Below are positions 16,767-26,274 of a DNA stretch of 47,936 nucleotides, one piece after another. How positions within the stretch are numbered: position 1 is the first letter of the stretch; each line of letters opens with the position of its first letter. Source of the DNA: UBA1731 sp963653155. GTDB lineage: Bacteria; Verrucomicrobiota; Kiritimatiellia; RFP12; UBA1067. Location of the stretch: positions 1 through 47,936 of the forward strand of contig CAVJWR010000008.1 of the NCBI GenBank assembly GCA_963653155.1. The letters run 5' to 3'. The notes under the pieces were generated by a model. It did not search any database and was not told the DNA's origin. It saw nothing but the letters and a program-made list of their open reading frames with translations. The translations under genes were made by a program, and so were the position numbers.

Positions 16767-17969
16767 ATGCCAATGGACAGGGACACGAGAACCTACTTGC
16801 TGCTGATAGGCCTGCCGGCAATCCTGATTACGGCGGCGGGACTTTCGCTGTTGCTGTTTGGCGGACGCGGCCTTGCGTCTGAAATGAGGCGTTCGGGTCG
16901 GGACGGGCAGTTTGAGCGCTACGAGCGGAACATGAGGCAGCGCCTTGCCACACGCGCCAGGGCGTATGCCAAGGACGGCGTAGCGGATCATGTATGGGCG
17001 AAGAATGTCGCCGCATCGAACACGAACTTCTCCGAACGGGTGAAGTACGGATGGTTCCCCGGCACCAATGGCGCCGTCATCGGCTGGACACGGCTTGACG
17101 ACGGAACCGTAATCGGGTATGACGAAAAGCCGTTCAGGCATGTGGACAGTCCGGTGCTGTATCTTCTCGGCATCGGGTTCGTGATGGTACTCCTGCTTTT
17201 CTTCACGCTCTTTGCGGGAGGGTGGCATCTTGTCTGGACGGCAAGAAGGGTTCGTGAAGACCTTGAGATTAAGAATTCCTTCCTCGATCTGATATCCCAT
17301 GAGTTGAACACGCCACTTGGAAGCATCGTGCCGTTGTCCTCCGCGCTGGCGGATGGCACAATCAGGGATGAGCGGCGCAGGGCCATCGCGCTCGATACGC
17401 TTAAACGCGAGTCGTCCCGCATGGCGAGGATGATTGGAGAGCTGCTCACTGTTGTGAGGTTGCGGAACGGCAAGTTTACCTTCGCCCGTGAAAGCGTTGA
17501 TCTGCGCGAGGTGGCGGAAAGCGCCGCACGGCTCCTGCGTTGCCGCTACCCCGATTGCGTAATCAATGTCCAGCAGGGGACTCCGATGCGGGTTGTCGCG
17601 GATTGCGACAAGATGGAGCAGGTGGCGATAAATCTCATTGAGAACGCATGCCGCTATGCGGGCGGCGGATTGATAGAGGTGCAGTGTCGCGATTGCGGCG
17701 ACGGGATGGCGGCGCTTGATGTCATGGACAGAGGCGATGGAATACCGCGTGACCGCCGCGAAAGGCTGTTCGAGCGGTTCTACCAGCAGGGTGCGGAACG
17801 TGGCGGCGAGACATCTGGGCTTGGACTTGGGCTTTCGATCGTATCTGGCTTTGTGAAGGGAATGGGTGGACGCGTTGGCGTTGCAGACCGTGACGGTGGC
17901 GGGAGCGTATTCACGGTGACGCTGCCCGTTGCGGTCGCCAAGGAAGACGGAGGGAGGCATTGCGCATGA
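16767..17969 (+). CDS. membrane sensor histidine kinase (HisKA/HATPase)
   Basis: Two membrane helices (about residues 9-31 and 131-155) flank a roughly 100-residue periplasmic sensor of unrecognised type. The dimerisation helix has FLDLISHELNTPLGS with His178 as the phosphorylation site. The ATPase boxes follow: NLIENACRY (N box), DRGDGIP (G1), RFYQQG (F) and GLGLGLSIV (G2). The end overlaps the response regulator gene by an ATGA junction, so the two form a cognate pair. The signal is unknown. A second ATG at 16773 could be the true start; AGGA precedes it. Confidence 0.9.
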   Translation: MPMDRDTRTYLLLIGLPAILITAAGLSLLLFGGRGLASEMRRSGRDGQFERYERNMRQRLATRARAYAKDGVADHVWAKNVAASNTNFSERVKYGWFPGTNGAVIGWTRLDDGTVIGYDEKPFRHVDSPVLYLLGIGFVMVLLLFFTLFAGGWHLVWTARRVREDLEIKNSFLDLISHELNTPLGSIVPLSSALADGTIRDERRRAIALDTLKRESSRMARMIGELLTVVRLRNGKFTFARESVDLREVAESAARLLRCRYPDCVINVQQGTPMRVVADCDKMEQVAINLIENACRYAGGGLIEVQCRDCGDGMAALDVMDRGDGIPRDRRERLFERFYQQGAERGGETSGLGLGLSIVSGFVKGMGGRVGVADRDGGGSVFTVTLPVAVAKEDGGRHCA

Positions 17970-18670
17970 CTGACATACTGGTTGCGGACGACACGAAATC
18001 CATACGCAAGACCATCAGGATACTTCTGGAGGAGGAAGGGTGGAGCGTACGTCTTGCCCAAAACGGCGACGAGGTGCTGGCCGCATATTCGGAGAAGCGT
18101 CCGGACGTCCTTTTGCTCGACATAATGATGCCGAAGAAAAACGGCTATCAGGTACTCGGCCACATACGCAAGGAGGATCCGTCCCTACCGATAATATTCC
18201 TGTCCGCAAGGGGATCATCCGCAGACATATCGCTTGGACTGGATCTCGGAGCGGATGACTACTTGCCAAAGCCGTTCGACGGCGCAGTTCTGGTTTCCCG
18301 CATCAAGGCGATATTGCGTCGTGTGGAGAATGCCCGGCAGCCACAGGCTACGCAGACGGATCCTATTCCGCAGGAGGACGATAACTTCCACATAGGATCG
18401 CATCTGGTGGATGTGAAACGCTATGCGCTTGTAGGCCCGAATGGCGAGAGCGAAGGGCTCTCCGCCCGCGAGATACGCATCCTCCGCATGCTTGCGTCGC
18501 ATCCCGGTGAGGTCGTTACCCGCGACATGCTGATAAGCAAGTTGTGGGGCTACGCCACGGGCGTCACTACACGCACCGTAGACCAGCACATCCTCGTGCT
18601 AAGGAAGAAGCTTGGCGTAGATGCCTCGCGCATAGAGACGGTCCACGGATCGGGCTATCGTTGCGTTTAG
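17966..18670 (+). CDS. OmpR/PhoB-type response regulator
   Basis: The receiver domain has the acidic pair Asp8-Asp9, phospho-acceptor Asp52 in LLLDIMMPK, a Thr/Ser position in FLSARG and Lys in LPKPFDG. A linker of about 30 residues leads to a winged-helix effector (LSAREIRILRMLASHPGEVVTR, TRTVDQHILVLRKKLG, ETVHGSGYRC) that binds DNA and typically activates transcription as a dimer. GGGAGG lies 8 nt before ATG 17966; a TTG at 17960 is a possible alternative. It overlaps its kinase gene by 4 nt and is followed directly by a hairpin. Target genes are unknown. Confidence 0.93.
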   Translation: MTDILVADDTKSIRKTIRILLEEEGWSVRLAQNGDEVLAAYSEKRPDVLLLDIMMPKKNGYQVLGHIRKEDPSLPIIFLSARGSSADISLGLDLGADDYLPKPFDGAVLVSRIKAILRRVENARQPQATQTDPIPQEDDNFHIGSHLVDVKRYALVGPNGESEGLSAREIRILRMLASHPGEVVTRDMLISKLWGYATGVTTRTVDQHILVLRKKLGVDASRIETVHGSGYRCV

Positions 18671-18697
18671 CCATTGCCGGACAGGTGCGGCAATGGC
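18670..18697. terminator. hairpin between convergent response-regulator genes
   Basis: GCCATTGCCG (18670-18679) and CGGCAATGGC (18688-18697) form a perfect 10-bp stem with an 8-nt loop. It fills the only space between two convergent genes, so it probably stops transcription in both directions. There is no strong T-run on either side. Confidence 0.65.
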
Positions 18698-18700
18698 CGC

Positions 18701-19339
18701 TCAGAGTTTCAGCATATGTTTCTTGATGGCGATAGATGCCGCTTCGGAACGGTTGGCAGCGCCGATCTTCTCCAGGAGGCGGGCAACCTGCGTCTTTACG
18801 CTTTCAGGGCTGATGTTGAACTGACTTGCGATTTCGCGATTCGTGAGGCCGCGTGTGATCGATTCGAGTATCTGTGATTGCCGTGGCGACAGTTCCCTGG
18901 TCTCGTGTGTTTCCGCGACCAGTCGCCTGATGTCATCGTCAATGACGCGCTTCCCGGATGCGACGGACCTGATGGCCGCGAGCAGGGCGGAGTTGGTTGT
19001 GCTTTTCATGATGGCTCCGGAGGCGCCAGCCTCAAGTGCCCGCACAAGTCGGTCGGACGTTCCGAACGTCGTCAGGAGCAGCACCTTGGCCGAGGGTAGC
19101 CTTTCGTGCAGGGCGCGTGTGGCGGCTACGCCATCCATCTTTGGCATCATCAGATCCATTACGACTACATCCGGCATCAGCTTCATCGCCTTGCGGACGG
19201 CAACCTCGCCATTGTTCGCCTCGCCTACGACTTCAATGTCGCTTTTCGCGCCAAGAAGAGAGGCGAGCCCCATCCGCACTATCGCATGGTCATCGGCGAT
19301 CAGAACCTTTATCTTGTTTGCTGTCATGACGTTCTTCAT
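18701..19339 (-). CDS. NarL/FixJ-type response regulator
   Basis: The receiver domain has LIADDH, phospho-acceptor Asp62 in VVMDLMMPK, a Thr in LLLTTF and Lys in AIMKST. The C-terminal LuxR-type helix-turn-helix is clear: LSPRQSQILESITRGLTNREIASQFNI and VKTQVARLLEKIG. It should bind DNA after phosphorylation by the kinase whose gene ends 22 nt upstream. The start could be 19339 or a second ATG 12 nt later (MTANKIK); neither has a good ribosome site, so translation is probably coupled to the kinase. Possible targets are the divergent operon from 21596, which is inference from position. Confidence 0.92.
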   Translation of the reverse strand: MKNVMTANKIKVLIADDHAIVRMGLASLLGAKSDIEVVGEANNGEVAVRKAMKLMPDVVVMDLMMPKMDGVAATRALHERLPSAKVLLLTTFGTSDRLVRALEAGASGAIMKSTTNSALLAAIRSVASGKRVIDDDIRRLVAETHETRELSPRQSQILESITRGLTNREIASQFNISPESVKTQVARLLEKIGAANRSEAASIAIKKHMLKL

Positions 19340-19361
19340 GTTCGGGGAGCGATGCTGGTTT

Positions 19362-21470
19362 TTATGATTCGGCGCGAGATTCTTCGGTCGGCAACTTCAG
19401 GTGGATGGATATCTTGGTTCCGTTCCCGGTGCCGCTTTTGATTGACAGTTCGCCGCCGAGCAGGTCAATGCGTTCGCGAATGCCGAGAAGCCCGAAATGC
19501 CCTTCGGCGATTCCCGGAACGGTTTCGGGGTCAAAGCCGCATCCGTTGTCGTGCACCGAGAACATCAGCTGGTCGCCTTCGATGCACCCCGCTATCTGAA
19601 TGGCTGTTGCACGCCCGTGTCGAATGGCATTGGTGGACAGTTCACGAATGATGCGCAGTATGGTGTGGGCCGTGTTGTCCGTGAGCCGATTGCGTGGAAC
19701 GTTGAAACGGATGGACACATTGGCGTCGCCGACAGCCGGATCCAGCGTAAGCCGTATGGCCTTGTCCATGTCTGGCGCCTCCAATGCCTGGCTACGCAGA
19801 TCCCAGATGCAATTGCGCATCTCCATCCGGCAGGAATCGAGAGTGTGTGAAGCCCGTGCCAGATGTCGTTGCACTGCGGGCGGCAGATCCGCATCCAGTT
19901 CGCGGGCGGCATCGAGTTCCATGGAAGCCCCTGAGATGTTCTGTGCGATGGAGTCGTGCAATTCCACGGCGAGGCGAGTCCGTTCATGCACTTTGAGTTC
20001 GGCCTCCACATGTTCAAGCCGTTCGACGGCTAGTGCGTGTCCTCGCCGTTCGGCGAGCCGACGCAATGCAAATATCCAGACAAGGCTGCCGAGCAAAGTC
20101 GCCAACAGGGCGGCGATGACCAGACTGAGTCGCCTTGGCGTCCACCATGGTGGACGGGCTATGATATGGATGTCGGCTGGTGTGCGAACGACTATTGAGT
20201 ATCCTTCCACGTGCGGGAACGGTGCGCGTGGATACCAGTTGCGGCTCTCCATGAGGCAAATGCCGCTCACATCCACAGTACATCCCATCTCTATGGAACT
20301 GAAGATTTCTGGTGTGGCGCTGATGTCGATGATTACGCGGTCTTCTCCACATGCGATGCTGAAGCGTCCGGAGCCATGCTGGGGGATGTCCGTCACGGTG
20401 CCACGCATGGTGACGGCCCGCCCGTGATAGTCGGTGTTGAGTCCAGGTTCGCCATTGCGGTTGCGTTTGAGCATGTCTGCGGTAATCTGTTCCGCTACGG
20501 CTTCGGCCGGTAACCGCTGTGGCGATGGCCTCCATGTCGCCCGCGAGAGGTTGAGGTGATAAAGGTCGGTCTCGGGGAAGCCGGAGACTTCGATGTCCAT
20601 TCCATATGTTGGAGGCGCCTGTTCGGTGAGGTCGATTCTGGAGATGAGCCCATCTGCCGTGCGGAGCAGCAGGTGGCTTCTTTGCCAAACGGCCAGAACG
20701 CGTCCTGTCAGGCGCCGTCTGCTGAGGCTTCCGATTGTTGCGCTTGTGACGCTCCGCTCAAGTTCAGGCACGTCGAATGGGTCTGGCGGGGATGATGCGA
20801 CAAGCCGGAATGCCTCCGGACCTGTCGTCGCGAGCATGGTGCCGAGATGTATGCGAGAGGAAGGGCGCTCAGGTTCGCAAAGGCACACGGCGGTGACTTC
20901 GCGGCCAATCATGTAAGGGAGGTCTCCGCATCCGTTCCTGTCGTCTGCATATGACAGGGTGACGGCCTTGCGTCCGCATTGCATCGCGACAAAGACGTAC
21001 TGCAGATCTATTTCGTCGCGGAATACGTCAAGCACGGTGCCGCGCAGCCTGATGGTTCTGTATCGGTATGCCGGGTCGTCTATTTCGTCGATAGTGATGG
21101 GAATGGGTTCCGGCGCATCGCCTCTCCCGAAACGTTCGAGCTCATGGCAGACAGGCCAAACCTCATGGCCTTTGCGGAACTCGGTACGGCCTGCGACGCA
21201 TATGCGGTCCCCGACGGCAAGCGCGACCCTGTTCAGCAATGCGCGACGCAGCACTACGGGCGTGGTGCCGCTTGCGTCTTTGAGGAAGAATCGGCTCTTG
21301 TATGGGCCGGTAATGAACGCAACCCTTCCGGTAAGGTTGAAGTCCAGTCCTTCCGAATGCGAGTCCAGAGCCGTCGCGAGATCTGCCGCCGTGCAGAGGG
21401 CATCCGCTGCCGAGGCGAGCGTTCCAGCGAGGAACACGCATGAAATGGAAAGGAGAAGGTGCATCTTCAT
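19362..21470 (-). CDS. NarL-type sensor histidine kinase with a large OB-fold-like periplasmic region
   Basis: A signal peptide (about residues 1-22, ending ASAAD) precedes about 425 periplasmic residues that appear to hold repeated beta-barrel units with OB-fold-like strands, such as LTGRVAFITGPYKSRFFLKDASG, RLTGRVLAVWQRSHLLLRTADG and MRGTVTDIPQHGSGRFSIACGED. One membrane helix lies at about 448-470. The HisKA_3 domain has VELHDSIAQN with His505, followed by the HATPase boxes IRELSTNAIRHG, VHDNGCGFD and GHFGLLGIRERI. ATG 21470 is chosen because a -10 (TATACT) ends 7 nt before it; longer in-frame upstream extensions are not supported. The regulator lies directly downstream. The ligand is unknown. 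Confidence 0.85.
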   Translation of the reverse strand: MKMHLLLSISCVFLAGTLASAADALCTAADLATALDSHSEGLDFNLTGRVAFITGPYKSRFFLKDASGTTPVVLRRALLNRVALAVGDRICVAGRTEFRKGHEVWPVCHELERFGRGDAPEPIPITIDEIDDPAYRYRTIRLRGTVLDVFRDEIDLQYVFVAMQCGRKAVTLSYADDRNGCGDLPYMIGREVTAVCLCEPERPSSRIHLGTMLATTGPEAFRLVASSPPDPFDVPELERSVTSATIGSLSRRRLTGRVLAVWQRSHLLLRTADGLISRIDLTEQAPPTYGMDIEVSGFPETDLYHLNLSRATWRPSPQRLPAEAVAEQITADMLKRNRNGEPGLNTDYHGRAVTMRGTVTDIPQHGSGRFSIACGEDRVIIDISATPEIFSSIEMGCTVDVSGICLMESRNWYPRAPFPHVEGYSIVVRTPADIHIIARPPWWTPRRLSLVIAALLATLLGSLVWIFALRRLAERRGHALAVERLEHVEAELKVHERTRLAVELHDSIAQNISGASMELDAARELDADLPPAVQRHLARASHTLDSCRMEMRNCIWDLRSQALEAPDMDKAIRLTLDPAVGDANVSIRFNVPRNRLTDNTAHTILRIIRELSTNAIRHGRATAIQIAGCIEGDQLMFSVHDNGCGFDPETVPGIAEGHFGLLGIRERIDLLGGELSIKSGTGNGTKISIHLKLPTEESRAES

Positions 21471-21477
21471 GGCACAT

Positions 21478-21483
21478 AGTATA
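21478..21483 (-). promoter_or_regulatory. -10 (TATACT) of the kinase gene, probable leaderless promoter
   Basis: On the minus strand TATACT is followed by 7 nt and then ATG at 21470. It lies back to back with the plus-strand promoter at 21549. Confidence 0.6.
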
Positions 21484-21507
21484 CACCATATCCGCACCGA
21501 TTTCGCT

Positions 21508-21525
21508 GTCCCCCGCATGGGGGAC
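21508..21525. promoter_or_regulatory. perfect inverted repeat between divergent promoters
   Basis: GTCCCCC-GCAT-GGGGGAC lies between the -10 elements at 21478-21483 (minus) and 21549-21554 (plus), next to the expected -35 area of the plus promoter. This suits an operator controlling both transcripts; a stem-loop in RNA is the alternative. Confidence 0.5.
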
Positions 21526-21548
21526 TGGATTTTCCCCGTTGGGTTGGC

Positions 21549-21554
21549 TATACT
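21549..21554 (+). promoter_or_regulatory. -10 (TATACT) of the beta-helix/DUF4838 operon
   Basis: TTGGCTATACT gives a transcript start near 21561 and a leader of about 35 nt with GGGAGGG at 21585-21591 before ATG 21596, so this gene uses a normal ribosome site. Confidence 0.55.
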
Positions 21555-21595
21555 AAAGTTCATCAAGTCAAGTTGTAGGCAGATGGGAGGGAAAC

Positions 21596-23644
21596 ATGAG
21601 AGCATGGTATTCGTCAGATTCGGTTCGGCTCATATTCTTGGCTGCGGCATATTTGTCTGTGCATGCAATGTGGGGAGCGGGCGAGATGGTTGTCGTTGCC
21701 ACGGTGGATGAATTCAGGGCCGCGTTGGAGGCCATGAACGAGAGCCATAGCGCATCCGATACGATTGTCCTGAAGAAGGGCACATATGCGGTCGATGACC
21801 TTGCGGTCCAGTACTTCCACAAGACGGATGGTGTGCTGAAGGACTCCAATGCGCATCTCGGCCTCTCGTACTTCACGGTGCGAGGCGAGACCGGCGATCC
21901 ACGTGACGTTGTGCTGTGCTATGGCAATGCGGACTGCGACACGTCGAAATGGTTCGTGTACAGCTATTGCGGAGTGATGCGCGACGTTACGATCTCGAAC
22001 TGCAATGCCGCCGCAAAGGGCGTGTTCGGGAACGTCAACAGGAACTCGGTGTATTCAAACGTCGTCGTGACGTGCTGTTCCGCATCGCAGGGGATCGTGA
22101 CAAGCGGTCGTTGGATAGACTGCCAGTTTGTCGGCAACTCCGTTTCAGGCGAGGGTGGTGTGGTGTATGGCACTACGCCGTGGGTTGAAGGTTGCCGCTT
22201 CGTGGAGAATGCGGCGGCCTTGGATGGCGGTGCCGCGTATGGCGCGAACAGCTTCACGAATTGCGTATTCATCGGGAACAAGGCCAGAAACGGCGGGGCG
22301 ATTGCCGGAGCCACAGCGGTCAGGTGCGTGTTCAGTAACAACGTCGCCACGGCAAACGGTGGCGCCGCGATAAGCGCATCGCTTGAGGACTGCGAACTTG
22401 TCGGCAACATTGCGGGCGTTTCCGGCGGAGGTGCCAGCGCCAGTTCCATGAGCGGATGTATCGTCTCCGGCAATTCGGCGAGCGTGGCGGGGGGTGGAGT
22501 GTATGGCGACAGCAACTACACGACAAGATACGTGCTTACGGATTGCGTCGTCAGCAACAATGTCGTCCAGAACAAGGATGCTCAGACTGCGGGCGGCGGA
22601 GTCGCCTATGCGAAGGTGGTGCGCGGGCGCGTGACGATGAACCGAAATGTCATCGACAACGAGGACAAGACGGTCTACGCATATGGTGGCGGCATGTACA
22701 GGTGTACCGCAGAGGACGTGATGATCGACGGCAATGCGCTGACTGGGGTGTGCAAGAACACGCAGGGCGGCGGCGCATACGGCTCTACGCTCACGCGCTG
22801 TGTCGTGATGAACAACATCGTTGAGACGCTCGGTTCCGGCGTGTGCGGCGGAGTGATGACGGAGTGTGTAATATCGAACAACGTAAGCTTTGGCAAGGGA
22901 GGCGCGGTGCGCGGCACCGTGCTTTACGGATGCCGTTTGTACGAAGGGGCCTTAGATCCTCAGGGATTGCCGGTGGTCGATACGGTGATAAGCGGCTATA
23001 CGAACGGCAACGTAATGGCAAAGGGGGCCAATGCCATTGTTCAGGAAGCGGATGGATGGTTTGACGGGGCGTTGAGCCTTGTCGTAAGCCACGGCGCTTT
23101 CACCAACTGCCTCATTGTCGGACAGAGCATGCACGCCAAATACGCCGCACTCTTCGCCGCCCCGAAAAACAAGGTCACAACACTTTCGTCCTGCACCGTC
23201 GCGGGAAATTGCGTATCATATACGCATGCCGGATATACGGACGAAAGTGGCGCGAAATTCGAGGCCATCAACTGCATTTTTTCCGACAACTTTACGGATG
23301 ATGGTGTGACCGCGAGCGATTTGAGGACTGGCTACATGAATCTGCAGTTCGAGAACTGCCTGATAAAGAGCCCCAATGGCCCGTTCAGCCTTGGCGACTT
23401 GAAATACCCCTGCGCAGACTGCATAACGGGGGTGGAGGCAAGATTCTGTATGGAGGATGAAGATCCGTATCGGCTCAAGACGACATCTCCGGCGCTTGGC
23501 AGGGGCGTAGTTCAGGACTGGATGTCTTCCGCAAGTGACATACGCAGAAGCGATCGTTATCCGAGAACCGTGAATGGCAAGGTCGATATCGGATGCTATC
23601 AGGGGGCGTTCCCGGGAATGGGGTTCATATTCTCTTTCCGCTGA
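21596..23644 (+). CDS. secreted parallel beta-helix protein with polymorphic-membrane-protein-like repeats and choice-of-anchor-Q end
   Basis: A signal-like N-terminus (about 1-29) leads into VATVDEFRAALEAMN...DTIVLKKGTY, the start of a right-handed beta-helix. From about residue 150 to 450 there are many short repeats of the form C-x-F-x-x-N-x-A-x-x-GGA (for example CVFIGNKARNGGAIAGA and CIVSGNSASVAGGGVYG), as in Chlamydia-type Pmp and similar surface adhesins. The C-terminus has SPALGRG and VDIGCYQ, matching the choice-of-anchor-Q region. No catalytic site is recognised, so binding or a shield role at the cell surface is more likely than hydrolysis. The next gene starts 23 nt downstream. 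Confidence 0.75.
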   Translation: MRAWYSSDSVRLIFLAAAYLSVHAMWGAGEMVVVATVDEFRAALEAMNESHSASDTIVLKKGTYAVDDLAVQYFHKTDGVLKDSNAHLGLSYFTVRGETGDPRDVVLCYGNADCDTSKWFVYSYCGVMRDVTISNCNAAAKGVFGNVNRNSVYSNVVVTCCSASQGIVTSGRWIDCQFVGNSVSGEGGVVYGTTPWVEGCRFVENAAALDGGAAYGANSFTNCVFIGNKARNGGAIAGATAVRCVFSNNVATANGGAAISASLEDCELVGNIAGVSGGGASASSMSGCIVSGNSASVAGGGVYGDSNYTTRYVLTDCVVSNNVVQNKDAQTAGGGVAYAKVVRGRVTMNRNVIDNEDKTVYAYGGGMYRCTAEDVMIDGNALTGVCKNTQGGGAYGSTLTRCVVMNNIVETLGSGVCGGVMTECVISNNVSFGKGGAVRGTVLYGCRLYEGALDPQGLPVVDTVISGYTNGNVMAKGANAIVQEADGWFDGALSLVVSHGAFTNCLIVGQSMHAKYAALFAAPKNKVTTLSSCTVAGNCVSYTHAGYTDESGAKFEAINCIFSDNFTDDGVTASDLRTGYMNLQFENCLIKSPNGPFSLGDLKYPCADCITGVEARFCMEDEDPYRLKTTSPALGRGVVQDWMSSASDIRRSDRYPRTVNGKVDIGCYQGAFPGMGFIFSFR

Positions 23645-23667
23645 CGTGAAACAGAAAGGACGATGTC

Positions 23668-26256
23668 ATGAAGGGTACATTGTGTTTGGCGTCGGTTGCG
23701 GCTTCAATGATGGCCGCACAGGCCGTAACGGTGGATGGGAATTGGAAAATCGTCGTTCCACCGCATGAGACGAGCGGACTTTCCTCGTCGCTGCGCAAGT
23801 GCGCGGAGTCGTTTGCGATGGCGTTCTGGGAATCGACGGGCCTGGATCTCAAGGTCGTTGCGGCTGACAAGGCGACAAATGGCGTCTCGGCAATTTATCT
23901 TGGCGAGGCCGCTGCGGATGCGGCCGGCATCCGGCTTGAACGTCCGCTCGAACGCTTTGACAACGTGATCGCCGAGAAGGGCGGCAGCGTGTACCTGTTC
24001 GGACATGACCGTGCCATACACACGGGAAAGATGTCCAACACCCCAGCGACATCTCCGATGCCGACCGTAAGGGCGGTGGCGAGATTCATGGAGGAATACA
24101 TGGACGTTCGTTTCCTCGCACCCGGAGATATCGGAACTGACGTGCCGAAGAAGGATCGGATCGTCGTGCCGGACGGCACATGCTCACGCGAGAATCCCAG
24201 GCTTGAGTACGGTCCCGTCTCTACGCTGAAGTCGCCGCTCTACGATTACGCGAACAACATATTCCGTTCCGGGGCGTACTACTCATATGGCGGCCATTCG
24301 TATCCGAAGGCGTGTCCTCCATCGAAGTACTTCAAGACGCATCCCGAATACTTTGGCCTCGTCGGCGGAAAGCGTGTTGGGTCGGACGAGAAGAATCCCA
24401 CATTGTGCATCTCCAATCCCGAAGTGCAGCAGCTGATGGTCGATGAGCTGATCCGCAGGTTTGATGACGGGGCGGATGTCGTACAACTCGCCCAGCAGGA
24501 CGGGTGGCAGTTTTGCGAGTGCGGCAATTGCAAGGCGTTCGGAGGCCCTGGCGCCGAATACATCGGTGAAAAGTTGTGGATACTCCATCGCCAGATCGCC
24601 GAGCGCATCCTGAAGGAACGTCCCGGCAAGGTCGTCAACATTCTCTGCTATTCCGCGACGCTTGAGCCTCCGAAGACCTTCCGCAAGTTCCCGTCCAACG
24701 TTATGGTCGAGCTTTGCCACCTTAGCCAGAAACAGCTGGACGAGTGGAGGGCGTATGAAGTCCCGCGTGGATTCGTGGCATACATCTACATGTGGGGGTC
24801 GTACCAACCTCTTGGATTCTGCCCGAAACGCAGCTGGATGCGTTGTCGGGATTTCGCCAAGCTGATGATAGACAATGGCGTTCGCGGCATATACAGGTGT
24901 GGGTATGGGGAGCTTTTTGGACTGGAAGGTCCGGCGTACTATGTCTTCAACCGTACGCTATCCGATGCGGGAATAGACGTGGCGAAAACGGTCGAGGAAT
25001 ACTGTGCGCGTTCATTTGGCGCCGACGCGGGCATTCCGATGTACGAGTTCTTCGAGACGTTCGATAAGCGGCTCAGGGGGATCAATCTCATGGAGGGCGA
25101 CCTTGATGCCGGTGCGCTCAGACCTACGAAGGATTACCGCGATGCATACGATACGGATGCCATGGCGCAGATAGCATATGTGTTTTCGCCGAACGTGCTT
25201 GAGCGGATGGAATGGAAGCTCAAGACCGCAGAGCGTCTTGTCAAGACGGATAAGCAGAAGAAGCGGATCGAATTGGTGCGCACCGAGTTCGAGTACGTGA
25301 AAAACCTTGCGCAGACGGTTACGGCATATGCGGCATTCCGCACAAAGCCCACGAAAGGCACGCTTGATCCAGTCCTTGATCTTGTAGAGGAGCGCAATCG
25401 ATACATGGATTCGGTCTTCACCGTAAAGGATTCGAGGCCAGCATACGGGGGCGTTCGCGCACGCTCCATCGACGGATGGCCGGAGATGCGTCTATTCAAC
25501 TATGCCGACCGAAAGCTGATGGCGACAAATGGACGGCTTCTGGCGACGCTCGGTTCGCCGTTCGGATGGGATCCGGAAAGCGTCCGCAAGTCCGGCGTGA
25601 TTCCGGGCAAGGAAATCAAGGAGTACGAAGTTGCCCGCACCGATGTAGAGCCGGAAGGCTTTGACTTTGAGGGCGGCGCATGGGGTGCGGCAAAGTGGGC
25701 TGAACTTGGCGGACTGCAGATGGAAAAGGTCGCGACCAAGGGCCGCTTCAAGGTGCTGGCCGGCGGCGACGCACTCTACATTGCGGTTGTCACGGATCTG
25801 GCGGAAGATGCGCCATACACCAGGATGAGCGAGCGGGACTCTAAGGTGTGGAGCACGGAAAGCATCGACATCATGGTATCGCCATTCGTCGATGCCCGCA
25901 AGAGGGTTCATATTATTGCGTGTCCGATGGACGGCGGATTCTGGGATGCTCGGTTTGGCTATCTTGCCGATCCGTTCGATCCTCGCTACCGTTCTGACGA
26001 CGACAGGTGGAACGGCGCAATGACACTCAAGAACGAGGTGTCCGGCGGCGAATGGAAGCTGCTTGTACGCTTGCCGTATTCGGATCTCGGAGTGGATGCC
26101 GCGCCGGAATCTGGGGCGGTATGGAGGCTTAATGTGGGGCGGCAGGCCAACATGCATGGCCGTCCGCGCATGCCGGAACTGCTGTTGTGGAACCCAAACG
26201 TCCAGTCGCGTTCGTTCAATGTGCCTGACGTCATGGGTAGGTTGAGGTTCAAGTAG
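23668..26256 (+). CDS. DUF4838 protein with GH20-like N-terminal domain and CBM9-like C-terminal domain
   Basis: After a signal peptide (to about AAQAV), residues 25-170 resemble the alpha/beta domain that precedes GH20 and GH67 catalytic domains (SAIYLGEAAADAAGI, FMEEYMDVRFLAPG). The central part has the DUF4838 pattern: FKTHPEYFGLVGGKRV, LCISNPEVQQLM, LAQQDGWQFCECGNCK, and a TIM-barrel-like stretch to about 430. A helical region follows, and the last 200 residues (DALYIAVVTDL, STESIDIMVSPF, AVWRLNVGRQ) look like a CBM9-type carbohydrate-binding sandwich. The catalytic residues of DUF4838 are not known to me. The length (862) is usual. AAAGGA precedes the ATG. Its operon partners are a beta-helix protein and an FAD oxidoreductase. 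Confidence 0.8.
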   Translation: MKGTLCLASVAASMMAAQAVTVDGNWKIVVPPHETSGLSSSLRKCAESFAMAFWESTGLDLKVVAADKATNGVSAIYLGEAAADAAGIRLERPLERFDNVIAEKGGSVYLFGHDRAIHTGKMSNTPATSPMPTVRAVARFMEEYMDVRFLAPGDIGTDVPKKDRIVVPDGTCSRENPRLEYGPVSTLKSPLYDYANNIFRSGAYYSYGGHSYPKACPPSKYFKTHPEYFGLVGGKRVGSDEKNPTLCISNPEVQQLMVDELIRRFDDGADVVQLAQQDGWQFCECGNCKAFGGPGAEYIGEKLWILHRQIAERILKERPGKVVNILCYSATLEPPKTFRKFPSNVMVELCHLSQKQLDEWRAYEVPRGFVAYIYMWGSYQPLGFCPKRSWMRCRDFAKLMIDNGVRGIYRCGYGELFGLEGPAYYVFNRTLSDAGIDVAKTVEEYCARSFGADAGIPMYEFFETFDKRLRGINLMEGDLDAGALRPTKDYRDAYDTDAMAQIAYVFSPNVLERMEWKLKTAERLVKTDKQKKRIELVRTEFEYVKNLAQTVTAYAAFRTKPTKGTLDPVLDLVEERNRYMDSVFTVKDSRPAYGGVRARSIDGWPEMRLFNYADRKLMATNGRLLATLGSPFGWDPESVRKSGVIPGKEIKEYEVARTDVEPEGFDFEGGAWGAAKWAELGGLQMEKVATKGRFKVLAGGDALYIAVVTDLAEDAPYTRMSERDSKVWSTESIDIMVSPFVDARKRVHIIACPMDGGFWDARFGYLADPFDPRYRSDDDRWNGAMTLKNEVSGGEWKLLVRLPYSDLGVDAAPESGAVWRLNVGRQANMHGRPRMPELLLWNPNVQSRSFNVPDVMGRLRFK

Positions 26257-26274
26257 GATTTCGAGGAGGGTCAT

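Noticed and set aside
15570..17960. A 796-codon minus-strand frame opposite the HD fusion and kinase genes
   Set aside because: Both plus-strand genes have clear catalytic motifs; the antisense translation has none and is an artefact of codon bias.
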